From: Davidsoniella eucalypti
Taxonomy: Eukaryota; Ascomycota; Sordariomycetes; Microascales; Ceratocystidaceae
DNA length: 64,000 bases
Assembly: GCA_004009845.1 (NCBI GenBank)
Contig: RMBW01000057.1
Location: 124,001-188,000 of the forward strand
Direction: 5' to 3'
A program made the translations under genes and the position numbers. The notes beneath the pieces were generated by a model. It ran no database searches. It worked only from the letters and a program-made list of their open reading frames with translations, and had not been told where the DNA came from. This document shows positions 12,968-24,700 of this stretch, piece by piece (positions within the stretch are counted from its first letter, which is position 1; each line of letters opens with the position of its first letter).

Positions 12968-13442
12968 GGGTTGAGGGGGATGTTTAGGAATCAATGAGCG
13001 GATTAGGGTTAGGGTTTATCACGTTGTACGAAGGTTTTTATCCTTCAATGTTGTTTCTTGTTTCACATGCTTGTTTATTTCAAAGGCTGTTTTTACAGGA
13101 CTTTGACAAGGCATTCTTTCTGTCTATCATCTCTTCTAGTCCTCTATAGTTTGTTTTTTGGATGTGTTTTACTTCGTATCAGGATTCTTACGACTACTCA
13201 TTAATCTTTTGAAGGCATTTTTGGCGTAATGTTCAGTTCACACTGACCGCATTGGTGTTGGGAGTATCTAGTCTTGCTTTGTTTCTACCGCTTTTATAGT
13301 TTTGATATCTATCTGTTCGAGTTATCCACACGTATTTACTCTTGTATTCAGCTTCAACAACGGCTGGTTTTGTATTACGATATTAAGATTCCTTTTGATA
13401 TGCCGTTTCTTTCGTCCCATCCATTATTTGTGAGGTCCTTGG
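12968..13442. other. 3' spacer between convergent genes, with a short telomere-like repeat
   Basis: This spacer separates the PKS stop from the end of the convergent gene. It is T-rich downstream of the PKS, as expected for 3' UTR and polyadenylation signals. It contains TTAGGGTTAGGGTT at 13003-13016. I see no gene in it. Confidence 0.6.
13003..13016 (+). repeat. two interstitial TTAGGG units
   Basis: Two exact telomere-type hexamers plus TT lie 36 bases after the PKS stop codon. Two units can arise by chance, and CTAACCC-like words also recur in this genome as intron branch sites, so a telomeric origin is not established. Confidence 0.7.
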
Positions 13443-14315
13443 TCATCTCACCATGTGCGCTGGATTATCATTCCAAATTGATGAGCAATTCTTTAGATCT
13501 TCGCAGTAGACGTCCGTCGCCTTGTGCATCCAGTAAGTGCCAAACCCATGGATATGCATATCCTCCTCAGCCAACCTGGCTAAATGTTGGGACAGGTGTA
13601 CATCTGCGTGGTCGGTTTCGTGCTCGAGGACTTCGTTCTGTCTAGCTAGCATAAGCTTCAGCGTCTCGTTGAAGGCATTTACTCTTTCTTCTATGTATTC
13701 GAACTCCGGTCTCAGGCCGCCGTAGTAATGCGAAGAAGCTCTATTTTCCGGTCCGACGTCGTCGTGAAGCTGAGCAATGTGTTCTGACATGTCTTTGTCG
13801 GCGTTGTTTATAATCTGCTGAAGTTCGGCGTTTGATTTGACTATAACTTTATCCATTGCACGGTATATGGCCATATTGAGGATCAACACCTCGCGACTAA
13901 GCCTAGTTGAATTTTCCTGGAGGACCTTCGGGCCGAGGAGGAGATCACCGCGATATCTGTCCATTTCGTCATCGACATGGCCTATGCAAAGCTCTGTACC
14001 CTTGTGGAAGTCGGTGATTTGCCGGTCCAGGGTGATCTTGATCTCGGCAAACTTTGCGTTGATTTCGGTAGTAACGCGTTGCAAGTGTCGTTCAAAGACA
14101 GCAACTCTCCTGGCGAACTTGGCCCGAGCACTCTCCCATTTGAAAGGGTTTATGGTAGGTAAGGTAGCAAGTGCATGATTGATGGAGCGTGCCATCTTGC
14201 TGTAGTTGACTCGAGCTCGTTGCATCAAGTAGACGGCGACGAGGAGAGCGCGGTCATTGCCAGGGACAGTTGGCAGGGGAGTGACTTGCAAATAATCATT
14301 TTGAAAGTTAGGCAT
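13443..14315 (-). CDS. uncharacterised helical protein (290 aa)
   Basis: I do not recognise this protein. The ATG at 14315 is the only methionine near the 5' end of the frame. The reading frame stays open 66 codons further upstream but without an ATG. The 290-aa product has no signal peptide or membrane segment. It is rich in charged and helical stretches typical of coiled coils, especially about residues 55-250, and has many His and Asp residues in the C-terminal third (DHADVHLSQHLARL and nearby). It is intronless, lies between AT-rich flanks, and converges on the PKS with a 475-bp gap. An unbroken long frame with balanced composition argues for a real gene. Nothing ties it to polyketide synthesis beyond position. 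Confidence 0.7.
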   Translation of the reverse strand: MPNFQNDYLQVTPLPTVPGNDRALLVAVYLMQRARVNYSKMARSINHALATLPTINPFKWESARAKFARRVAVFERHLQRVTTEINAKFAEIKITLDRQITDFHKGTELCIGHVDDEMDRYRGDLLLGPKVLQENSTRLSREVLILNMAIYRAMDKVIVKSNAELQQIINNADKDMSEHIAQLHDDVGPENRASSHYYGGLRPEFEYIEERVNAFNETLKLMLARQNEVLEHETDHADVHLSQHLARLAEEDMHIHGFGTYWMHKATDVYCEDLKNCSSIWNDNPAHMVR

Positions 14316-16131
14316 GATGGGAAGTGTCTTGTGTTGATCCCAGTGTTGTGAGAGTAGGTGTAGATTGGTCAATTGACAATGAAAAAGTAGGGTTTTGGTG
14401 AGATAGATTATCAAACGATAGATGATTTTTTCAATGGAAAAGGTTTTCGCAAGGCAACCCAGGAGAGTTGCCTCCAGATATATATACCTTTCAATAAAAT
14501 AGGAAACTAACAACTAGTAAATTATGAAATTGTGTGTGCCAATCTTGCCACAAAATGAAAACAAACCGCAAACAGCCAGAAAATCGAACATAAACTAAAC
14601 TTCGGGTGGCACAAACCATGCCGCAAGTCGTAGAGCTAACAGTTTACATAGCAAATATGGGCAAGGCACTTAACTCTAAATCAACCGGAACATAATGTTC
14701 CTACTGCTACATAATGTATCAACCTATCACGTGGAAACCCACAATTTTCTCTCGAGAAGTCGCACAAAGATATAGTGATCATAATGAATTGATATGAATG
14801 ATACATATAAATCACCGCATGATTGTTTATGCTCTTTTCAAGTAATCTTGTTTGTGTATTTTCATTTGCTTGAAGAGTTATGCAGCATACGTCATTAGTT
14901 ATATGTTATCTCATGTCGTGATGGTTGGAAGGATCGTATTGTTATACGCAGTGAAACAGATAACTATATACCTAACAAATATGACTGGTTATTGAATATC
15001 AAGATCAAGGTAGCGAAATACCCGATTATCAGGTAATTGTAAGGCAATATAACTAAGCAATCAGATGAAGCCAAGGCTATATCATATCTTTGCAACAAGT
15101 GTCTCAAGATCTGATAGATAGAATTCAAGACATGTATCACTTATGAACCAGCTTTGCCTGTTGCCGTACAAGTATATCTCGTTTTTAATGTTCTCATAAA
15201 TATTGATAGTTACCAATTTCATCTATCCGCATATTCTAGGGGAAGGCAGTAGTAGTCGGCTGACATTACCTTTCGAACTGTTCATATGCGATCGACAAGT
15301 ACAAGTCTATGATATAGATCTAAGTATAATGGAGATCAAGTTTCCCACAGATACTATTAGGGCTATGCAGACTACAGTGAATTTGAATCAAATACGAAGA
15401 ATGTCACTATGGGAAACAACGGGGACTAGGGCGAGAGAGGTTGCGCATAGGACAAAAGACTAAAAGATAGGAATTATGATGTAGATAACGATGACAAGAA
15501 GCAAAAGCGAGAATCCAGGAAACATGACCTGGGGAAAGACAGGGATTCATGCTTGTGAAGTACTGTAAAGTCATGTATCACAGAAGAGCCTATCATGAAA
15601 ACTCAACAACAGTAGAGTCGAAACCATGTAGAACCGCCATATCAGGGGAACGGAATATGACATGACAGGTCTCAAATATACAATTTGGTAGACCAAAACA
15701 TCATCGAAGTCGAATCGAGCCTTCAAACTTCCAAACAATCAAGGGAAAGGATCCGACCCCGAAGACCTCCTCGCCGCTCCATCATATAGAAGGGAATGCT
15801 CGATGAATATAGATTTATCGATGCTATTATCTGCGTAGAGCAGTGTCGTGCAGTGGGTGATATCGGCGCAGTAACTCGCTGTTATGTACCGGTCGTCGTG
15901 TTGTATGACGTGAGATATTGTTCGCGGGGTAGCCTTTCAACGCTGTCAAGACCGAGTTGTCGTGACGAAGGTAACCCGAAGTATAGAAAGAGAGGGCGTA
16001 GGGGGGTTCTGCAAAAACAGAGGACGCAATAATCAGAGAGCTAGCAAGAGACGAAACTAGGGCATTGTAGACGCAGCCCCGGAGACTAAGGACCCTAGTG
16101 GTGAACTCTGCAGTCGACATCTCTCAGTTAT
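14316..16131. other. AT-rich intergenic region
   Basis: This stretch is AT-rich with frequent stops in all frames. The longest open frames are about 90 codons and none has a recognisable domain. It includes the 5' leader of the minus-strand gene ending at 14315. I see no supported gene, RNA or repeat family. Confidence 0.6.
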
Positions 16132-16465
16132 TTAGACGGCCGGTCGGCTCATCATCCCCAGTGTCAGCACCGCCTAAGCAAGTTTGTTAGCTAACTCTCC
16201 AAAGACAAGGCAAACTATCAAATCGGACTCGGACCTGTCCGGCACATACAATTGCTTCGGCGGAAGATGCGTCTCCGTCAAGTCCACCGAGCTGGTCAGC
16301 GGCCGATGAAATGCCCACGGTAGGCTCATGGAAGGCTGCGTTGTATTCCCCGGAAATACAAGAGAGTAGATAATCAGTCTTGTCACGCAAAGAAGCACGA
16401 GGCTTTTCTACATTCAACTCTAGTGCCAACGGGTCCTCGTCGTTCACGTTAATATTGGAATTCAT
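16132..16465 (-). CDS. predicted small two-exon protein (85 aa)
   Basis: I do not recognise this gene. Exon 1 (16465-16250) encodes 72 residues. An intron follows at 16249-16174 (76 bp) with a textbook GTATGT donor, a GCTAAC branch site and a TAG acceptor 12 bases later. Exon 2 (16173-16132) adds 13 residues and a TAA stop. The intron is phase 0, and the frame stays open only because it is removed cleanly. The product is acidic in its first half (DEDPLALELNVEKP) and has no signal peptide or membrane helix. It is divergent from the broken zinc-finger gene 680 bp away. Evidence is limited to splice grammar and an open frame, so a chance combination remains possible. Confidence 0.45.
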
Positions 16466-17142
16466 TTTGCTTTTCGGTAGCTATAATAAGTTTGCGGTAT
16501 GTTGATAGGTTCAAGATTCGACAATGTGATTTTTGTGGGTGGAAGTCTGTGTTTTTGTATTGCTGCTTGTTCCTAGCTAGAAATTTTCTAACTAATAATA
16601 CTAAGCCAATCATAGCTATGGAATTCAGTATAAACCTAAAGGAACGGTAAGCATCAAGCTATATTGTACCAACCCAATAACTCTTTCTATCCATGCAGTA
16701 AAGAAACAAAAATTGAAAGGGGAGGACTAATATTAATTGAACAAAATAGCACATTACCAAGAGCACATGACAAGGATGTTACCATATGACCACATGCAAT
16801 CATGACCTAAAATCTGATATGAATATAAAGAAGTGGAGTAATAGAATAACGTTGAAAGCCGGTCTAAAGTAAGTTGATTATGTGAATTCAAGAAACAGAG
16901 AAGAGAATTATAACACTTTTCCCAAAGATTATAGAGAAGAGGAGGGAACACGATATATAGTTAAATTACTGTTACTATATAGTCTCAGTCTCTCCCCCAC
17001 CAAATATACAATTCGGAAGTAGGCAAAATTACGAAACGTTTCTTTCTGGAATTACATTTCCCAACCATCAAGCCCAAAGCTAACTGTGTTTTATTTATTT
17101 ACTTATTTGATTGCTACCAATAAACACTCCTTACGTTCAAGT
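16466..17142. other. AT-rich divergent spacer
   Basis: This is the spacer between the divergent 85-aa gene and the zinc-finger gene. It is AT-rich and presumably carries both promoters. I see no further gene or repeat. Confidence 0.55.
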
Positions 17143-18408
17143 ATGTATTGTGTCAATATGCCCCCAAGGCAAGCTATTCATATAGAGACAATTAATACTG
17201 ATAGATATGCTTTAGAAATGGAACTCAAGAGTACTAGTCCACAGATGGTCTGTCCATTTTTCATCAGAGACTCTACTAGATACAGAGACTGTTCTCATAT
17301 TGTCATGCGGCGCCTAGCAGAGGTGAAGCAGCATCTGGTCCGATGACACTTGGAGCCCAAGACGTTCTGTCCTCGATGTAAGTCGCGCTTCACCAGCCCA
17401 AACAAGCTCAAGGAGCACAACGGCCGGGCGCTCTGCTCTGAGCTGGAATATCAGTTCATCGACAAGCCAAAGCTCGACAAGATAAACCAGAGAGATAGCA
17501 CTCGGTCCACCGAGCAAAAGTATGTCGAAATGTGGGCTATGTTGTTCCCAGACGTTCCCTGGGTAGATGGAACAAGTATCTACAAAGACAGAACAAGCGT
17601 CAACGAAGCCGTGTCAAGTTCCTTTCAGAAGACCTGGGCAGTGAAATACGCCCCTCAAGTCGCTGACGAGCTGCAACGCGCGTTCCATCTTGATTCAACC
17701 TCGGCGGCCTTTTCCTCTTTTCAGAACAGAATGACAGAAATAGTGTCCGCCTGTTTCGATGAAGTCAGCTGTCAGCCTGCAGTCCCTTGTACCATTTCAG
17801 CTGGCCAAACTGAGGCCTCCGATCTCGATGTGTACAGTATTGCCGATGACTTTCTCCATGTGGCCGACCTCCAGCCTGTGACGTCTTTGGCGGCCGATTT
17901 CTTACGCCCGGCTGCAGTCTCAGGCACTCAGACTTGTGCGTGTCCCATTCACAGCCAATCGCTTACCTCACAAGCCCCATCAGATCAGCTTTCTACATCA
18001 TCACACATATACCCTAGCCATACCCTCCTGTCCAATCACACCAACGAACCCATCCACTGCAACGTTATAGGAGAGAGCGTTATGAAAGAAGGCCGTTTAG
18101 AAGACGATGTAATGGAATTGCCGCAGACAACTGATCCCCCAGAGCAAGAACCACAGCCTGCTCTCACAGCACTAAGCCTGGGGGAAAATGATGACTCGAT
18201 GTCCTTTTACATCCCACAAAGATCATGGAGACCAAAGAAATTGCGGACATATATCATCGACAGCAACACAGGGAGCATTGAAAAGACTCAACACAAAAAG
18301 CAAGTCAATGACACTTCTTATACGGAGCTAGAGGCACCAACTCAAACTATTCCCTATACCATATCCCACGATGAAATCTCGTGCGGGTTTATTGATATGG
18401 ACTTCTGA
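17143..18408 (+). pseudogene. C2H2-type zinc-finger protein gene interrupted by one in-frame TGA
   Basis: The frame from ATG 17143 (or 17158) resembles fungal zinc-finger proteins of the type C-P-F-x-R-D...C...VKQHL-x-R-x-H-L-x-P...FCPRC...H...C. The first half is seen as VCPFFIRDSTRYRDC and EVKQHLVR, the second as HLEPKTFCPRC and LKEH. Between them, at 17344-17346, sits TGA in exactly the same frame. It replaces the residue, usually Arg or Lys, just before the conserved His. After it the frame is open for 353 codons, Ser/Thr/Pro-rich with an acidic C-terminus, ending at 18408. One C-to-T change in a CGA codon would explain the stop. No plausible intron removes it without also removing the finger. 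It could be a recent pseudogene, an allele, a readthrough gene or a sequencing error. The intact form would presumably act in the nucleus. Confidence 0.65.
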
Positions 18409-20703
18409 CAAGCTCCTCAACTAACTCAGAAAATAAGCCAGTTCATTCTCATTCAAGGATAAGCTGATATTACATAAATATACAGAGTTATACAGAGTTA
18501 TACCGCCGTTTTACGATACCCAGTTGAGTCGTCATGTGCCTCTATCTTAACAGCTACTAATCTCAGCCAAACCTGCTTTTTCATAATAATAAATACATCT
18601 AGAATTAGTTCCAGCTTTGGGGCAACAACTCTAATTCAGCTCGCCTCGTAAAAGGAAAACCATGGAACTAGAGGAGGCATTACTTAAAGCATGTACAGAT
18701 AGACCATGTCCTATAAGCCCTTGGGTAAATTCATGTATAATAACCTTAGAAAGCTTATTGAATTCTAAAGTTTCTAGGCATATTGCACAGTAATATCAAC
18801 CGCCCCATTTCTGCTTATGTACAAATAAGTCCCAAATCACAGATCATCAGAACAAGTTCCAAGCTAGCTTCCAAACACGGAGAAATTTCGAAAGGACTCA
18901 GAACTCGTTCTCAAAGAGTATTGAAAGCTAATAGCAAGGCAAAAAGATGTTACAAACTGCCGAGAACAAGTTCCAAGAGAGTAATGGTATACTACTATAG
19001 ATATAATAAGAACGAACTTACAATAATCATTGCAAGTTCTCAGATGTCTAGAACACGTTCTTAAAGTGTATGTACCTGTATCATACTTAATATATGTATT
19101 CATACAAATAGATGTGTACATTTATATCGGCCTACACTTTGATCAGAACTTGTTCTGGTATTGGCATACCAATTCTACAGCCAGGCTTCTTCGGAACCTT
19201 TGTGAGCCAATAAATAAAAATGGTGCAGTTTACCATATATATTGCGCCATTTCCCTTACCCGTAAAAGGGTTTTTTTCATTTTTATCAAGGTGGAAATGG
19301 AGCTTTAGTAGCTATGTAGCAGCCCTGAACTAATACTAGTATACAATGTAAAGTGAAGGACAACCTACTTCTAAACAGTGACAGGCCACTGAGATACAGA
19401 ACATTTGTTATGGTTTCGTTATATGCTATTCCCTCCTTGTATTATAAACACTTTTAGAACAGTACGGTCACTACCTAGCATCTACCTTTTGTAGAACTTC
19501 GTAGAGAGACTTCAGTAGTAGTTTATTTTTGCTACACTTTCATTCATTAGTCACATGTAATAAGAGGCTATACGCACCTGGTCTTATGAGTGCTTTTTTT
19601 CTATCAGACATATGGTTCCAATAAAACAGTAGCGACTGTATATCAGCATGTATCGTATAAATCACCTTCATAGTTCAACTACATAGCTCTACAAAATCAT
19701 TTTGACATTGAATTATAAAAATTAGAAATAAATAAAAAACAATGAATGATACAATTCATGTCCGTCCGCTCCCCTTCCCTTGTTTTGATCACATTGTATG
19801 CAAAACGGGCGTTTTTGCATAAAGGCAGAAAAAAGGCGAAAAAGGCAAATCTACCATCTACCAGCCTCTTGCAACAAGTAGGTTCTCCTCTGCATCTCGA
19901 TATGGAATATCTCCACTACGAACAGCTCAAGCAATAGCAGAAGTCTGGGCTTGAAACGGCTGATGTACTTGCAAAATCAAGCTCTATGTCTATAGCTAGA
20001 GCTCACAGATGACTAGGAACACCAAAAAGCTACGTTAGAAATCTCTGCTTCGCCGGTAACAGGGCTTCCGAGTCAAGATTATAAATAAATTTCGCGAGCA
20101 TCTTCATTGAAAACAAAAAAACAGTTGAGATTGTACATATTATACATACTGATTGTTGTGTAGGGTTGTAAATATCACACAAGTAACCCTAGGGTGTCTT
20201 ACATAGTATTCCTAATCCTAACCCTAAGCAGAGTGCCGTTTCTCTCAAAGTCGTCCATGTTGTCAAAGTTTTCATCAGTTGAAAAACTAGTTAGCTATAT
20301 TGTTTTGGGTTCCTTATCTAATGTCTACAACGTGTTATTTTATGAAAACTTGGCATCATATTCCCTCTCTGATGCAACCTGAGTGCGTGCCTAAGTGTTT
20401 CTAGGGCTGGCTACCTAGTGTTTTTACTTTTCAGTGCATAGTTGCAGAATACAATATCTTTAGTCTATCATAGACGTTAAAGAGTTCTGTACTTCCGGTA
20501 GAGAGATGTTTCGGTAGCAAATATACGACAAAATGCTGTCGGTTGTCGGTTGTCGTTGGAGAAGATGAAGTGGATTCACCGTGTAGTTGAATAAACCCTA
20601 CGCAACATTTTATATTATAAACGTAGTTACACACTTATGAAGTAGACATATGAAATAAACCCTTAACCTATGAAACATTTAACCTGAAGTTTGTACATTC
20701 TAT
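18409..20703. other. AT-rich intergenic region containing a palindrome cluster
   Basis: No supported gene lies here. The sequence is AT-rich. It has an 11-bp direct repeat (TACAGAGTTAT) near 18480-18500 and a cluster of GAACNNGTTC palindromes at 18850-19155. Short open frames lack ATG starts or recognisable content. The 3' end abuts the RAD50 stop. Confidence 0.6.
18850..19155. repeat. cluster of five GAACNNGTTC palindromes
   Basis: Five perfect 10-bp dyads with a two-base centre lie at 18850-18859, 18901-18910, 18964-18973, 19051-19060 and 19146-19155. The centres are AA, TC, AA, AC and TT. Several share a downstream flank of the form AAAGAGTA, AAGAGAGTA or AAAGTGTA. The last copy carries this flank in inverted orientation. 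This shared flank suggests a degenerate repeat unit rather than isolated chance palindromes. Whether it is a protein-binding array or a decayed repeat is unknown. Confidence 0.75.
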
Positions 20704-23700
20704 CTACATAACATGAGTGATACTTTCACGTATAATAACACTGTTGGCACGGTCGTCTCTCTTGACTCTGTAAAAGACATCGCAGAAAGCGCTACAGCGC
20801 ATGCTCCGTAAGAACTCCTCATCGTGAGTGATAATGATGAGTTGGAAATTGGACTGGGCTTGGCGTTGTTGGATCAAGTCATGTAGACTATGTGCCAACG
20901 CCTTGATGTTGTCCGTGTCGAGATTGGTAGTCGGCTCGTCTAGGGCAATGATGCCGCAGTTGACGCCAAACGACTCGGCTAAAGCAAGACGAATGATGAT
21001 GCTAGCCAGGACTTTCTGACCGGCACTGCAACGACCACGCATGTCCATTTCAGTGCCCTGCTTACTCATGACGACGCGGTAGTTGTAGTTACGCCGGCCC
21101 GTAGCGCTCTCGGCGTCGGAGCGAATCATGATATAGTCGATATCGTCGCCCTTGTACGTACTCTTCCATAGATCGACCGCTGTCTCGTTGACCTGTCGCA
21201 TCTTCATCGCGTGATACTGCATGATGGCCTTGTCCAACGCGTCACTATAGCGCCCAAGATCCTCGATGGCTGCCTTGGTGGTCTCGACCTTGATGTGAGC
21301 TTCGCGGTAGTTGTGTGATGCGTTCTTGTACTCCATCTCCCACACATCGAGCAACTTGCGCAGTTGGTCGTCGCGGCTCTTCATCATGCCCATGACCGAT
21401 CCACGCTCCGCCAGTAACTTGCTGTTGTAGCTTTCTAGCGCGTTGGCCTCCTTCTCTAGCGCTTGATGGTCTTCGGTAGCGTTACGGTCTTCGAGTGCCG
21501 CGATGTCCGAGCGCAGATCTTGCAAGCTGCGTAGATTCTTGCGGTAGTTGAGGTTATCCGAGATGTTCTTCTTCTGCCGGTCGCCGCTGTCGATTTCCGT
21601 CTTGAGCGCGTTTCCCTTGCGCGTCAGCTCACTAATTTGGACGTCGAGCTCACTGATCCTCTTCTCTAGTGCCGCAACCTCATTCTGGTTCGTCGCTAGG
21701 TTGGCCTGGCCACCACTATCGAGGTACGCGCGGATATCATTCTCGATAGGCTTGAGTTCGTTTATGGACGCTGTAACCACATCGCGCTCGTCGATGGCCG
21801 TCTTCTCCTTTTGTTTCCCATTACGCACAATGTCATCCATGAACGACTTGGCCTCTAATAGCTGCGCACCGGCGACCTCCAGCTCGCGGTCTGCTTTGCT
21901 GATTACTTCGCGCTGGTGCGTCCGGTCGTCCTTGAGGGTACCAATCTGCTTCTGCAAATCGTCCTTCATCTGAAGCTGCATCTTGGCGTGATTGACCTTG
22001 CCTTGGATATCTTTGAGTTCCATCTCTAGTGACGATAGCTGGTCCCGTGCGCGGTGTTTGTCGGCGACTAGATCTTCCTCCTTGGCCTTGGCTGCCCGCA
22101 TCTTGTTGTCGCAGTCTCCTAATAGATCATTGATGTCTTCTGCCGTCCTGCTAGTTCCTGCACTTTCCGACTGCTGCGACTCAATGCGGTTTATGTTGGA
22201 TTCTGACTCGGCTATTTCCTTGAGGGTTTGGCTAAACGTCGTGACTGTCTTGCCCAAGGACTTGATTGACTGCAACTGCTCGTCTTCTTCGGCTAGTTCA
22301 ACTTCGATGTCGACAACTTGGTTTTCTAGAGTGTCATATTCTACCTCAAGACTTCCAACTTGTGTCTTGAGGTCCGGAATCTCGCCTTGTAAACGTCTGA
22401 ACGTCTCGTAATCCTTCCGTAGATTCTTGAGTTCTTCAAGAATCTTGACCGACTCATCGAGCTCTTGTTCCGACTCCTGCTTGTCCTTCGGGTTCAGCTT
22501 CTCCAATATCTTCTTTTCCATGCGAGCCCGGAATGCGCTATGACTAGGCTCAAACGGCCGCTCGCAAAGCTTGCACGAGTTCTTTTGGTTGAAATACTTG
22601 TGGCATTGCGTATAATACTTAGCGAGAGCATCCCATAGGCCTATCTCGGCCTTGCAATCTTCTACCTTCTCTTCATAGTGGCTCAACTCGCCGTCGAAAT
22701 CGTCGGCTCCAAGTGAATCTTGGTTGATACTGCGCAGGTAGTCGGCAACCTTCTTTTCACACACTTCGGCCTCAGCAGCAACACTGCTCAAGTTGGATCG
22801 TACAGACTTGAGCTTCACATCAAGTTTTGTCTGGTTGCCCACCATTTGGTCACGTTTAGCCTTGACATCGCGGGATTTGTTCTCCTTGGCTGATAAAGCG
22901 GCTTGATATAGAGAATCAAGGGTCTCTGGCGTCCACTCAGCCTTGAGAAACTCGCTCAGTTTACCCTGCCAAGTAGTTTTGAGAGAGTCTAGCATCAATT
23001 TATGCTTTGAAAGTTGGTCTTTGTGGAAGTTCAACTGGGCCCGGTCCTGGGCTAGTCGAGAACACTCTACAAGTTCGCGGTTGAGTTTCATACTCTCATG
23101 GGATAAGTCGGACTGAACGCTCTTTTCGTGTCTGATCTTAACATCGTAGTCAACTTCCGAGAACTGGGCCCGGGCCTTCTCGAGTTTGTTTTCGGTGTCT
23201 TGTACTTGGCCGTTCAACATGACTAGGGAGCTTTCGTCGCAGTCCAGGTTTCGCATGCGTTGATGGAGAGTGCCACTTTGGCGATCAATGTCGTCAATAC
23301 GGCGCTTGGCAGTCTGTTTCTCGTGTTCTAGCGAAGACTGCTTGCGTTCCAGAGTAGAAATTCCGCTACGAGCCTTGTCAACCTCAACTCCGACTTGGTT
23401 CTGAATACGCTCTAGATCCTTCTTTTTATCAGACAATAGTCGTTGAATCTTCTCATTAAACGAGAGGACTTGGCTTTCGCTTAGGTGCTCATCGTCATAG
23501 CCGATGAATCCATGTTCTTGTGCAGCAATCTGGATTAGCTGAGACCGAGCGAGGAGTTGACGCTCATACTTTTCTTTATCCGATTGATGCTTTCCTTGCT
23601 CGGAGAGCTTGAGTGACATTTCTTGTCGAGTAGCAACCAAGGTCTTCTGTACTTGAGAGTACTGTTCGCGGTTGGCGTTAGCCTCTTGGAGGAACTGATC

Positions 23701-24700
23701 CATGCGGTCTTTGTAGTTGCTCAACGCGGCCTCTAGGGTCTCGTCATCATCGGGCAGTTCGTCGAGTGTCTCCTTGAGCTCTTCGACATTGTTCTCGGTG
23801 TACTCGAGCTGTTTCTTCTTGTTCTCAAGGTCGTAGATTAGACTGAGGAAGGTATTCGCCTGTTGTCGTAGAACCTTGATGCGCTCACGTGTCTCGTTCA
23901 TCTCTGTGGTGATTTGCCCGCACTTTTCACGATCTCCCTCAATGGCGACTTGTAGCTCTCGGGATTCTTTCTCCGTACGCTCACCACGCTCTTTATTGTC
24001 CTTATCGTGATCCTCTCTCTGCTTGAGCACACGTAGATCTTCGCCCTTTTTCTTGCGTAGCGTCTTCAAGTTGTCAATGGCCTTTGTGTATTTCTGGGCT
24101 TCGAAGATCTCGTCAAAGCGCTTTTTTAGCGCCGAGGGCTCGCTTAGGGGCCATAATGACTCGTCCTGGTGACAGAAGATGACGGCATCGAGGACAGCGG
24201 GTGATACGCCAAGATAGGTTGGGATGGCCTCATCTAACTGTGCGACACGGGTGGAGACAACACTGCGCTCGCCGTTATTAAGTACAAGCAGTGAGCCTTC
24301 CAGTGTCTTCATAGATCGCGTGGCCTTTTTGACTGTCAGCTGGATGTTGCGGTTGACCACATATTTGGCACCATTAGCTGATTTGAAAGACAGCTTGACC
24401 TGAGCGAGCACCTCTTTTGATTGTGCAAGCTGTGAAGATGGGTTAGCTCAGTACAAGACATGTGTATATCTCGTTGTGATGAATTAGAAGTACCTCTGGG
24501 TCGTGGATAAAGGCACCGCCTTTGCTGTTTGGTGGTAGTTCGCCTGTAGTGGCATATTTCAAGCATTCGATGATAGTCGTCTTGCCTGATCCGTTGTAAC
24601 CCACGATCAGGGTTAGTGGAGTATTGAACTGTATTGTCTCTCGAGAAGTAGGCCCGAATGAGCGGATGCCCTGGATGGACAATTTGTCGATTTTGGACAT
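20704..24700 (-). CDS. RAD50: DNA double-strand break repair protein RAD50
   Basis: RAD50 is the SMC-like ATPase of the Mre11-Rad50-Nbs1 complex, which tethers and processes DNA ends in the nucleus and acts in checkpoint signalling and telomere maintenance. Exon 1 is 24700-24494 and exon 2 is 24429-20704. The 64-bp intron (24493-24430) has a GCTAAC branch site. The product is 1310 aa, close to the yeast protein. Walker A is GYNGSGKTT at residues 34-42. Two long antiparallel coiled coils flank the zinc hook CKLC at 688-691. The ABC signature (RCSAGQK) and Walker B (ALDEPTTNLD) lie in the last 120 residues. All hallmarks are intact. The start is the ATG giving the conserved N-terminus MSKIDKLSIQGIRSF. 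An ACGCGT box lies about 320 bp upstream. Confidence 0.98.

Noticed and set aside
15827..16120. 97-codon minus-strand frame MSTAEFTTRV, just downstream of the 85-aa gene
   Set aside because: An in-frame stop separates it from the upstream gene, it has no recognisable content, and its start is only 12 bases from that gene's stop. Possible but unsupported.
17341..17349. Rescue of the zinc-finger TGA by A-to-I mRNA editing (TGA to TGG)
   Set aside because: Known editing in Sordariomycetes prefers a U before the edited A. Here the base is G, and Trp would not restore the expected Arg or Lys.
17300..17360. An intron removing the zinc-finger TGA
   Set aside because: The only nearby GT...AG pair would give a 39-bp intron, below the sizes seen here, and would delete conserved finger residues.
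18850..19155. Heat-shock elements
   Set aside because: Heat-shock factor sites need GAA and TTC separated by two bases. GAACNNGTTC separates them by four.
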